Origin: JBOGWP01 sp050693875
GTDB taxonomy: Bacteria > Actinomycetota > CADDZG01 > JAHWKV01 > JBOGWP01
DNA: 8,782 bases
Assembly (NCBI GenBank): GCA_050693875.1
Contig: JBOGWP010000190.1
Span: forward strand, 1 to 8,782
Direction of reading: 5' to 3'
Position numbers and translations under genes: made by a program. Shown here one piece after another: positions 1 through 5,952 of the stretch (positions are counted from its first letter, which is position 1; each line of letters begins with the position of its first letter). The notes beneath the pieces are model-generated. The model made no database searches and was not told where the DNA came from. It saw only the letters and a list, made by a program, of their open reading frames with translations.

Positions 1-2120
1 TCTGCAGCCGGAACCGCCGGCGCGGCCGCGCGGCGACGCCTTCGGCTCGGCGCGCCCTCGCGCGGCGGGCGGCGGCGGACGAGTCCGGTCGTCCACCAGA
101 TCACGAGGAACGCCGCCGCCCCCCCGGTAATCGCGAGCGCGGTCTGGTTGTACTCGGTCGAGCGAACCCAGAGCCGGCTTGTGCCCACCGTGACCTGGCG
201 CCCGGCGGTCAGCAGGGTGACGCGCAGCGGGATCCGGCCGGTTACCCGCACGGTGGCGGGGACGTCGAGCGTCTGCGCCCTCGGCAGCAGCGAGGTCGTG
301 ATCTCGCACCTCCCCTCGGCCGCCCTCGGCCCGCACTTCGCCGACCCGAAGGTGAGCTTGTCGGACTCGAGCCGGATCTGGACCGTGACCGGATAGTCGA
401 CCCGGGAGTTCATCAGGAGCGGGATCGTCCCGGACCGGGACGTGAAGGTGACGGTCTGCACCGCAGGAGGCGACACCTTTCGGAACTCCTCGTCCACCGT
501 GGAGACGATGGAGCGGGCGAAACCGCGTCCCCGATCGACCCCGGCCGGTGTGCCCCACCAGTCTGCGCTCTCGGCGATGAGCAGCCGGCGCTCGAGGTCA
601 CGGAGCAGCGCCGGCCCCGTGCTCCCGACCGGGCGGAGGTCGGCGAGGTCGTCGATGGCGCGACGGGCGGCGCGCATGCCGTCGAAGTACTCACGGCCGG
701 GCGACTCGGGCCCGCTCCGGGTCGCCGCCTCGTTGGTGACGAGCTCGACCCGCGGCCCCGGTGGGATCTCCGCCTCGGCTGCGTCCGGCGTCGTGCCGGC
801 GACCCACGGCGAGGACGCCAGCGCCTGAAGGATTCCCAGGATCATCGACGGGTGGGGATCCCATTCGAGTGGGGTCACCACCGCCACCGCCCGGAGCTGC
901 GCCGGGCGCTCGAGCAGGATCGCGGCGGTCTCGGCAAGGAACCGCTGCCGCCCCTGGAGCGGACTCAGATCCGAGGGTGGGCTCAGCGCCCGCTTGAGCT
1001 CGCGGTCCTCGACCAGCGCGGCGGCACTCCCGGCCCGAGTTCGCACCTCCACCGGAGCGGAGAGGGTGAGGGGGCTCTGGCTGCGCCGTACGGTCGACGG
1101 TGAGAGGATCAGATGCGACGCCCCCGAGTCGAGCAGGGGCTTGAACGTGTCCTCGTCGAGGGCCCCAAGCGTCGGGTACAGCCACCCCGAGAGCGGTTCG
1201 TATCCCACCCCGACCTTCAACGCGTTGCTGCCTCCCTCCACCTCCGCGCGCACCCGGTCGGCCAGGTCGAACCGGGTCAGGGCGGGGAGGTAGGCCGCCG
1301 AGTAGGGCAGGGCGACCATCCTGGTCGATTGCCGTCCGGCGAGAACTCGGAGCCGGGTCAGGAGGTCGGCCGCGGCGCGCGCCTCGCGGTCCTCGGCGCG
1401 GACCTCGCGGCGGGCCGACCCCGCCCGCAGGGTGAACCCGTTCTCCAACCCTCGGAGCGTGTCGAGCAGAAGCCCGCTCGGGGCGACCGTGACGGGGACC
1501 TGGGGATAGGCGTCCAGGGCGTTCAGGAGCTGCCAGAGGCGTCCACGGTCGATCGAGTCGACGATCTCGTCGGTGAAAAGCCTCCCCGACGGGTCGGTCG
1601 CCGGAGCAGCGTGTAACGGGATCACCATGACCAGCCGGAGGCGCTGGGCCACCGCCTGGTTGAAGAAGATCAGCTGCGTGTCGATGGGTGGAGCGGCCAC
1701 CCCGCCGGCGCGCAAGGTGATCTTGAGCGGATGGACGCCGTCCTGGCCTCGCTGGAGAAACGAGATCTCCGAGAGCTTCTTGTCCACGGCGACATCCCGC
1801 TCCGACCCTGCCTCGACCGTCTCGGGAATGGGCAGCGTGTCGGTCCAGGGGGCCCGCGATCGAATGCGTCCCCGGAACGACTCGTCGAGCTCGGAACGCG
1901 ACCGCACCGCCTCGTGCACCGAGACCTCCACCCGCAGATCTTTGAGGTCCGCCCCGCCGCGGTTGCGGACGCTGAGACCGATGTGGAGGGTGTCGTCCGG
2001 GCCGACCCAGGGGGACAGGTCCGTCAGGCGAACCTCGATCTGGGGAGCCGTCTCGGCGGCGAGCGCCGGCAGCGGGACCACGAAGAGCAGTAGCGCAACC
2101 AGCGTCGCGATCGAGGACAT
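1..2120 (-). CDS. DUF6049-like secreted/membrane-anchored protein (3' end cut by the window edge)
   Basis: This minus-strand frame is open from the ATG at 2120 to the left edge, giving 706 codons with no stop. The start encodes a signal peptide: a hydrophobic run at residues 4-21 ending in a PALA-A cleavage site near residue 21, though without the usual basic residue at the front. The mature part begins with a beta-rich domain (residues about 25-75, motif SVRNRGGADLKDLRVEVSVH). A stretch at about 150-220 resembles the polysaccharide deacetylase/TIM-barrel-like part of DUF6049 proteins (GRLWQLLNALDAYPQVPVTV, then PSGLLLDTL). A transmembrane helix at about 661-681 is followed by an Arg-rich tail, so the true end is probably close. 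The likely topology is an extracytoplasmic domain anchored at its C-terminus. The biochemical function of the family is unknown. In mycobacteria it sits between mutT4 and murJ, suggesting an envelope role. Recognition is by architecture and neighbourhood, not by a profile search. Confidence 0.8.
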   Translation of the reverse strand, partial: MSSIATLVALLLFVVPLPALAAETAPQIEVRLTDLSPWVGPDDTLHIGLSVRNRGGADLKDLRVEVSVHEAVRSRSELDESFRGRIRSRAPWTDTLPIPETVEAGSERDVAVDKKLSEISFLQRGQDGVHPLKITLRAGGVAAPPIDTQLIFFNQAVAQRLRLVMVIPLHAAPATDPSGRLFTDEIVDSIDRGRLWQLLNALDAYPQVPVTVAPSGLLLDTLRGLENGFTLRAGSARREVRAEDREARAAADLLTRLRVLAGRQSTRMVALPYSAAYLPALTRFDLADRVRAEVEGGSNALKVGVGYEPLSGWLYPTLGALDEDTFKPLLDSGASHLILSPSTVRRSQSPLTLSAPVEVRTRAGSAAALVEDRELKRALSPPSDLSPLQGRQRFLAETAAILLERPAQLRAVAVVTPLEWDPHPSMILGILQALASSPWVAGTTPDAAEAEIPPGPRVELVTNEAATRSGPESPGREYFDGMRAARRAIDDLADLRPVGSTGPALLRDLERRLLIAESADWWGTPAGVDRGRGFARSIVSTVDEEFRKVSPPAVQTVTFTSRSGTIPLLMNSRVDYPVTVQIRLESDKLTFGSAKCGPRAAEGRCEITTSLLPRAQTLDVPATVRVTGRIPLRVTLLTAGRQVTVGTSRLWVRSTEYNQTALAITGGAAAFLVIWWTTGLVRRRPPREGAPSRRRRRAAAPAVPAA

Positions 2121-2127
2121 CCCACGC

Positions 2128-2133
2128 AGAATA
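2128..2133 (-). promoter_or_regulatory. Candidate -10 element (TATTCT) of a leaderless promoter
   Basis: On the minus strand TATTCT lies 7 nt upstream of the ATG at 2120 and fits the actinobacterial TANNNT -10 pattern. Transcription would then begin at or within a base or so of the A of the ATG, giving a leaderless mRNA. No convincing Shine-Dalgarno sequence stands in front of this ATG, which fits. No good -35 hexamer is visible. Confidence 0.4.
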
Positions 2134-2313
2134 GGCGGTCGGGGCGGCCGCCAGCCAGCGTCCGCGGTGTGACTGCGCACGCTCGCCGTGCTCGCTGCCC
2201 GGAGGGGCCGGGAGCAGATTGCTCGTGAGGTCGGCGAGCGGCCGGGGCCCGGGGGCCGAATCGGACTCTCCTCACGATCAGCGCCATATGTGGCGGTAGA
2301 TGCGAAGAGAGTG

Positions 2314-2353
2314 CGCCAGTCCGCCAGTGCGCCAGTCCGCCAGTCCGCCAGTG
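2314..2353. repeat. 8-bp tandem repeat, five copies of CGCCAGT(C/G)
   Basis: Five perfect CGCCAGT heptamers begin at 2314, 2322, 2330, 2338 and 2346, each followed by C or G, so the period is exactly 8 bp. The array lies in the 250-bp gap between the transporter gene (stop at 2371) and the DUF6049-like gene. Because 8 is not a multiple of 3, the repeat has no constant reading frame and is unlikely to be coding. The rest of the gap (2121-2313) holds a GC-rich imperfect inverted repeat at 2240-2258 (CGGCC...GGCCG) without a T-tract, and no gene that I can support. Confidence 0.85.
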
Positions 2354-2370
2354 CTCGTTTCGGCAGAGCG

Positions 2371-3129
2371 TCAGGAGCCGATGAGCGCGGCGGCCTCGAC
2401 CCCCGCATACGCCAACCCCACGACCAGGACGCATACGACGATCGCGATTCGCAGGCGGCGCTCCGAGGCGCGGATGGCGAGCAGCGACCCTGCGCGCGCG
2501 CCGGGCACGACCCCGAGCGCAAGCAGCAGCGCCACCTTCCAGTCGATGTTGCCGACCAGGCTCTGGGCGGCGATGTTCGGCACGGTCGCGAGCGCGATGA
2601 CGGCCAGTGACGTCCCCAAGGCGACCTTGACCGGGAACCGGAGGGCGCGCACGAACACCGGCACGAGGATGAAGCCGCCCCCCACGCCGAGCAGACCGGA
2701 GAAGAAGCCTGCGGCGACGCCCACGGCCACCAGGGATGCCGCAGACCGCCGGATCTCTGTCTGACCCTCCTCGCCGCTGCGGCTGGCAAATGCCCGGAGG
2801 GCCAGCACGACCAGGATTGCCGCGGTCATCAGCATCAGTGCGTGCCCGTTGACGTGCCGGGTGGTGAACGCGCCGGCGGCGGTCGCCGGAGCAGCCGCGC
2901 CCGCCGTCCATGCCGCGGACCGCAGGTCGAGCAACCCGGCGCGCCGGTAGATGATCGCACCGGTGACGGTCGTCGGGAGCATCACCGGGACGGTCGTCCC
3001 GATCGCGAGGTAGGGGGCCACGCCGAGAAAACGGATTAGGGGTGTGGCGAGGAGTGCACCTCCCACCCCGAGCGCGCCCGAGAAGACGCCTGCGGCCACA
3101 CCGGCCAGGACGAATGCAAGCTCCTTCAC
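2371..3129 (-). CDS. TauE/SafE-family sulfite exporter-like membrane protein
   Basis: The product is a 252-residue integral membrane protein of the TauE/SafE family (formerly DUF81), members of which are proposed to export sulfite, sulfoacetate or other organosulfur anions. The sequence shows the internal duplication of the family. The glycine-rich signature appears near the N-terminus (GVFSGALGVGGALLATPLI, about residues 14-32) and again after a short basic loop in the middle (GFFSGLLGVGGGFILVPVF). Each copy is followed by about three hydrophobic helices, for roughly 7-8 in total. The GTG at 3129 was chosen because it places the first hydrophobic segment directly after VKELA, has AGGA 9 nt upstream, and overlaps the NUDIX stop as GTGA, implying translational coupling. 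The frame stays open upstream, but there it is antisense-like, basic and not membrane-like. The substrate cannot be inferred. This gene is absent from the equivalent position in M. tuberculosis. Confidence 0.92.
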   Translation of the reverse strand: MKELAFVLAGVAAGVFSGALGVGGALLATPLIRFLGVAPYLAIGTTVPVMLPTTVTGAIIYRRAGLLDLRSAAWTAGAAAPATAAGAFTTRHVNGHALMLMTAAILVVLALRAFASRSGEEGQTEIRRSAASLVAVGVAAGFFSGLLGVGGGFILVPVFVRALRFPVKVALGTSLAVIALATVPNIAAQSLVGNIDWKVALLLALGVVPGARAGSLLAIRASERRLRIAIVVCVLVVGLAYAGVEAAALIGS

Positions 3130-3614
3130 TCGCCGAGGTCCTGGCCGGCGCGATCGCCGCGTACGCTCAGCTTTGCAAGGGCCCCGGCCACCGCGGCCAG
3201 CAGCTTCCCCTCCGACTCGAACGATGCCCGTTGCGCCGCCTCGGCGAGGTCGAGGAACGCGACCTCTTCCGTCTCGGCGTCGTGCCGGGCCGGGTCGCCC
3301 CCGACCCTCCGCATGAGAAAGAAGTGCACGTACTTGTGAATCCGGACCGCGGGACGGCCCGAGGACGCGGGCTGGACGTACCAGTATTCGATGACTTCGA
3401 TCGGAGCCACGAGGGCAACCTCGAGGCCGCTCTCCTCCGCCGCCTCGCGCAGCGCCGTCGCCTCGATTTCTTCGCCGGGCTCGACCAACCCCTTCGGAAG
3501 GCCCCACTGCAGCTGGCCCTGGAAGGACCGCCGGGAGGTGAGCACCACGCGTCCCTCCCGGTCGAGGATCACCCCGCCCGCCGACCGCTGCGTCTTCGTG
3601 GGAAGCGGCGTCAC
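3126..3614 (-). CDS. NUDIX hydrolase, positional counterpart of mycobacterial mutT4
   Basis: With a GTG start at 3614 this encodes 162 residues, normal for a single-domain NUDIX enzyme. The complete NUDIX box GX5EX7REUXEEXGU spans residues 42-64, with E48, R56, E57, E60 and E61 present. It is preceded by the substrate-side motif QWGLPKGLVEPGE. The early strand TQRSAGGVIL and the later EYWYVQP...VHFFLMR fit Ap4A-hydrolase/MutT-like members, which cleave nucleoside diphosphates linked to another moiety using Mg2+. The substrate (Ap4A, oxidised dNTP, nucleotide sugar) cannot be decided. The frame continues upstream without a stop, but that part is antisense to the deacetylase gene, and no sensible start lies between. 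No Shine-Dalgarno precedes the GTG; a 9-codon upstream ORF ends in a GTGA overlap with it. The stop overlaps the transporter start by 4 nt. The position next to a DUF6049-like gene and opposite cca matches mutT4. Confidence 0.93.
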   Translation of the reverse strand: MTPLPTKTQRSAGGVILDREGRVVLTSRRSFQGQLQWGLPKGLVEPGEEIEATALREAAEESGLEVALVAPIEVIEYWYVQPASSGRPAVRIHKYVHFFLMRRVGGDPARHDAETEEVAFLDLAEAAQRASFESEGKLLAAVAGALAKLSVRGDRAGQDLGE

Positions 3615-3640
3615 CGGGCGAGCCTGAAGGCGGCCATCAT
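3611..3640 (-). CDS. Possible 9-codon upstream ORF (leader) overlapping the NUDIX start
   Basis: The minus strand reads MMAAFRLAR and stops with a TGA that overlaps the NUDIX GTG start as GTGA. A TANNNT-type -10 (TATCCT, 3649-3654) lies 8 nt upstream of the first ATG, so the mini-ORF could be translated from a near-leaderless transcript and deliver ribosomes to the NUDIX start, which has no Shine-Dalgarno of its own. All elements are visible, but the arrangement could be chance. No conserved peptide is recognised. Confidence 0.3.
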   Translation of the reverse strand: MMAAFRLAR

Positions 3641-3728
3641 TGGCTGCGAGGATAGCCCGCCACCGGCCACCATTCGGGAAGAATAATCCCGAGATGCATT
3701 CCCGACGCGCCCCCTTGAAAGGTCGCCC
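3615..3728. promoter_or_regulatory. Divergent promoter region with operator-like repeats
   Basis: These 114 bp separate the NUDIX gene (minus) from the deacetylase gene (plus). TCGGGA (3674-3679) and TCCCGA (3687-3692) form a perfect 6-bp inverted repeat with a 7-nt AT-rich spacer. A second TTCCCGA (3699-3705) makes a 7-bp inverted pair with TCGGGAA (3674-3680) and a direct repeat with the middle site. The AT-rich spacer contains AATAAT (3682-3687), a possible plus-strand -10, and TATCCT (3649-3654 on the minus strand) is a possible -10 for the NUDIX side. AAAGG at 3718-3722 is a Shine-Dalgarno 6 nt before the deacetylase GTG. Promoter calls are weak; the repeats are exact. Confidence 0.45.
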
Positions 3729-4784
3729 GTGGATCTCCTGATCCACGTCAACCCGCCGGAAGCGGAGCACCGTGCTGTCGGCCATCCCGAGCGCCCGCAG
3801 CGCATCCAAGCCTGCCGGGAGGCGCTCGACGGGTCCGGGCTCGACACGGAGATCGTCCCGGCCTCCCCAGCGGATCGGGCCGATCTGGAAGCCGTCCACC
3901 CGGCTCGCTATCTCGACGCCCTCGAGCGCTTCGTGGCCCGCGGCGGAGGGCAGATCGATCCCGACACCTACGCAGGCGCGCGTTCGTTCGAGGTCGCCGT
4001 TCGGGCTGCCGGGGCGTGCACCGCGGCGGTCGACGCCGCCTTTGCCGACGGCCGGCGGTCCTTCTGCCTCGTCCGGCCCCCCGGCCATCACGCCACCCCC
4101 GAGCGCGGGATGGGGTTCTGCCTCGTGAACCACGTGGCGGTCGGCGCCCGCCGGGCGATCCGCACCGGTTCGGCCGAGCGCGTCGCGATCGTCGACATCG
4201 ACGTCCATCACGGCAACGGGACGCAGGACGTGTTCTGGGAGGACGACGCCATACTCTACGTCTCGCTCCACCAGTACCCCTGGTATCCGGGGAGCGGCGC
4301 GCTCGAGGAGGTGGGCGCCGGCGCCGGGGACGGCACGACGCTCAACGTTCCACTGCCTGCCGAGACCGGCGATGCGACCTACCTCGCGGCGATGTCGCGC
4401 GTCGTGGTCCCTGCCCTGCACCGGTTCCGGCCGGGCCTCCTCCTCGTCTCCGCCGGCTTCGACGCGCACCGCCGAGACCCGCTCGCGCTGATGCAGGTGA
4501 GCGCGGAGGGATTCGGTGCGATGGTCGCCGCACTGGTCGAAGCCGCCGATGCGCTGTGCGAAGGCCGAGTCGTCGCAACGCTCGAAGGAGGCTACGACCT
4601 CGAGGGGCTCTCCACCTCCTTCGTGGCGGCGCTGCGGGCCCTCGGCGGCGAGGCGCCCGCCGGCCCATGGCCCGCGCCGGACCCCGAGGGGTCGCGGGAG
4701 GCCCTCGAGCGCGCGGAATCCTTCCACCGCAACCGGGGAACCCTTGAGAGCGGGTCCGGCAACGCCGATAGCCCTATCGAGTAG
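3729..4784 (+). CDS. Zinc-dependent histone deacetylase-family hydrolase (class II/AcuC/acetylpolyamine amidohydrolase type)
   Basis: The 351-residue product has the whole arginase-fold deacetylase signature. It shows HPERPQR at 19-25, RPPGHHA with the tandem catalytic histidines H120 and H121, GFCLVNHVA at 129-137, zinc ligands D158 and H160 in VDIDVHHGNGTQ, the third zinc ligand D245 in SAGFDAH, and the transition-state tyrosine Y289 in LEGGYD. No catalytic residue is missing, so it should be an active amide hydrolase. Bacterial relatives remove acetyl groups from lysine (AcuC acting on acetyl-CoA synthetase), polyamines or other small amides; the substrate cannot be read here. The residues after about 310 are a Pro/Glu/Arg-rich tail with no recognised domain. 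The start is GTG with AAAGG 6 nt upstream. It is divergent from the NUDIX gene and 50 bp before the pilT-like gene, and nothing around it names an acetylated substrate. Confidence 0.95.
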   Translation: MDLLIHVNPPEAEHRAVGHPERPQRIQACREALDGSGLDTEIVPASPADRADLEAVHPARYLDALERFVARGGGQIDPDTYAGARSFEVAVRAAGACTAAVDAAFADGRRSFCLVRPPGHHATPERGMGFCLVNHVAVGARRAIRTGSAERVAIVDIDVHHGNGTQDVFWEDDAILYVSLHQYPWYPGSGALEEVGAGAGDGTTLNVPLPAETGDATYLAAMSRVVVPALHRFRPGLLLVSAGFDAHRRDPLALMQVSAEGFGAMVAALVEAADALCEGRVVATLEGGYDLEGLSTSFVAALRALGGEAPAGPWPAPDPEGSREALERAESFHRNRGTLESGSGNADSPIE

Positions 4785-4820
4785 CGTGGTGCGCGGCAGC
4801 ACCGATTCCGGCGCGTAGCG

Positions 4821-4828
4821 AGGGGAGG
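4821..4828 (+). promoter_or_regulatory. Strong ribosome binding site of the pilT-like gene
   Basis: AGGGGAGG lies 6 nt before the GTG at 4835 and fixes that start. It is the best Shine-Dalgarno in the window and contrasts with the weak or absent ones before cca, the NUDIX gene and the methyltransferase gene. Confidence 0.8.
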
Positions 4829-4834
4829 CCGATC

Positions 4835-5908
4835 GTGGCAAGCATTCACGACTTTCTGCGGGTTCTGGTGGAGAAGAAGGCCTCCGACCTGCACATCAAG
4901 GTTGGTGCTCCGCCGATCATCCGCATCGACGGAGCCCTGCACCTGTTGGAGTTCCCGAAGCTCGGCCCCAATGACACCGAGCGGGCCGCGCTCGAGCTGA
5001 TGAGCGACCGCATCGCCAAGGAGTTCTCCGAGTCCGGAGAGGCGGACTTCGCCTACTCCTTCCCCGGCCTCGGGCGGTTCCGGTGCAACGTCTACCGCCA
5101 GCGCGGCGTCGTCGGGATGGCCATCCGGCGCGTGCTCCCGGGCTCGGCAAGCTTCGAAAGCCTCGGCCTGCCGCCCGTCGTCGCCCGCCTCGCCGACGAG
5201 CCCCGCGGGCTGATCCTCGTCACCGGCATGACCGGGTCCGGAAAGACCACCACCACCGGGGCGATGATCCACCACATCAACTCGACGCGGCGGGTGCACA
5301 TCATGACGATCGAGGACCCGATCGAGATCCTGCACCCCGACCGGATGGCGGTCGTCAACCAGCGTGAGGTCGGCATCGACACCGCGGACTTCCGCGAGGG
5401 CCTGCGTCGGGCGATGCGGCAAGACCCGGACGTCATCTTCATCGGTGAGATGCGCGACCAGGAGACCGTCCACGCCGCGATCACGGCCGCCGAGACCGGG
5501 CATCTCGTGATCTCGACCCTCCACACGATCGACGCCACGGAGACCGTCAACCGGATCATCGAGTTCTTCCCGCCGCACCAGCAGAAGCAGGTTCGCATCT
5601 CGCTGGCCAGTGCCCTCCGGGGGATCGTCAGCCAGCGACTGATGCCGCGGACCGACGGCGGGCGCGTTCCCGCGGTCGAGGTGCTCGTCATGACCGGGCG
5701 GGTGTTCGACATGATCGTCAACCCCGAGCAGACCCACCTCATCCGTGACGTGATCGGCGAGGGCGAGTTCTACGGGATGCAGACCTTCGACCAGTCGCTG
5801 CTGTCGATGGTGAAGAACGAGGTCGTAAGCCTCGAGGACGCTCTGCGCGGCTCGTCGAACCCGCACGACTTCCAGATCATGCTGCGGCAGGCCGGGCTGA
5901 TCGAGTAG
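4835..5908 (+). CDS. pilT: PilT/PilU-type type IV pilus retraction ATPase
   Basis: The product, 357 residues and typical for the family, belongs to the GspE/PilT secretion ATPases, whose hexamers power depolymerisation of type IV pili at the inner face of the membrane. The N-terminal domain begins with the PilT hallmark KKASDLHIKVGAPPIIRIDG (residues 14-33). The ATPase core has Walker A GMTGSGKT (131-138, K137), an Asp box (IEDPIEILHP), Walker B VIFIGE (200-205, E205) followed by MRD, and a His box (GHLVISTLHT). The C-terminus keeps GMQTFDQSL, but the AIRNLIRE motif of classical PilT is not recognisable; the matching part reads VFDMIVNPEQTHLIRDVI, closer to PilU-like paralogues. No other pilus gene is in the window, so pilin, PilB and PilC would have to be elsewhere. 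Start GTG with a strong Shine-Dalgarno; cca begins 44 nt downstream. The PilT versus PilU assignment is uncertain. Confidence 0.95.
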   Translation: MASIHDFLRVLVEKKASDLHIKVGAPPIIRIDGALHLLEFPKLGPNDTERAALELMSDRIAKEFSESGEADFAYSFPGLGRFRCNVYRQRGVVGMAIRRVLPGSASFESLGLPPVVARLADEPRGLILVTGMTGSGKTTTTGAMIHHINSTRRVHIMTIEDPIEILHPDRMAVVNQREVGIDTADFREGLRRAMRQDPDVIFIGEMRDQETVHAAITAAETGHLVISTLHTIDATETVNRIIEFFPPHQQKQVRISLASALRGIVSQRLMPRTDGGRVPAVEVLVMTGRVFDMIVNPEQTHLIRDVIGEGEFYGMQTFDQSLLSMVKNEVVSLEDALRGSSNPHDFQIMLRQAGLIE

Positions 5909-5910
5909 CG

Positions 5911-5929
5911 GCGGGCGAGGGCCGCCCGC
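5911..5929 (+). other. Inverted repeat between pilT and cca
   Basis: GCGGGC (5911-5916) and GCCCGC (5924-5929) form a perfect 6-bp inverted repeat with a 7-nt loop just after the pilT-like stop. No T-tract follows, so a rho-independent terminator is not supported. In sequence this GC-rich the hairpin may be incidental. Confidence 0.25.
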
Positions 5930-5952
5930 ACCAAGCTGTCCCGCCCCGTCGC

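Noticed and set aside
148..2172. Several plus-strand frames and short minus-strand frames over the DUF6049-like gene
   Set aside because: One uninterrupted minus-strand frame with a signal peptide and a C-terminal membrane helix explains the whole interval. The others are shadows.
2240..2258. GC-rich inverted repeat as a terminator for the transporter gene
   Set aside because: The stem is imperfect and has no T-tract on either strand. In such GC-rich sequence it may be chance.
2188..2764. Plus-strand frames over the 8-bp repeat and the transporter gene
   Set aside because: The repeated SASAPVRQSA-like residues come from the 8-bp array, and the rest is antisense to conserved TauE helices.
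3615..4841. Minus-strand frame continuing the NUDIX gene upstream, which would make a 571-residue protein
   Set aside because: The extension is antisense to the deacetylase gene, whose motifs are unmistakable. It has shadow-like Arg/Gly/Asp-rich composition and no recognisable domain.
4592..5866. Long minus-strand frame (424 residues) opposite the pilT-like gene
   Set aside because: It is a high-GC shadow of the PilT coding strand, rich in His, Asp, Arg and Gly, with no motif.
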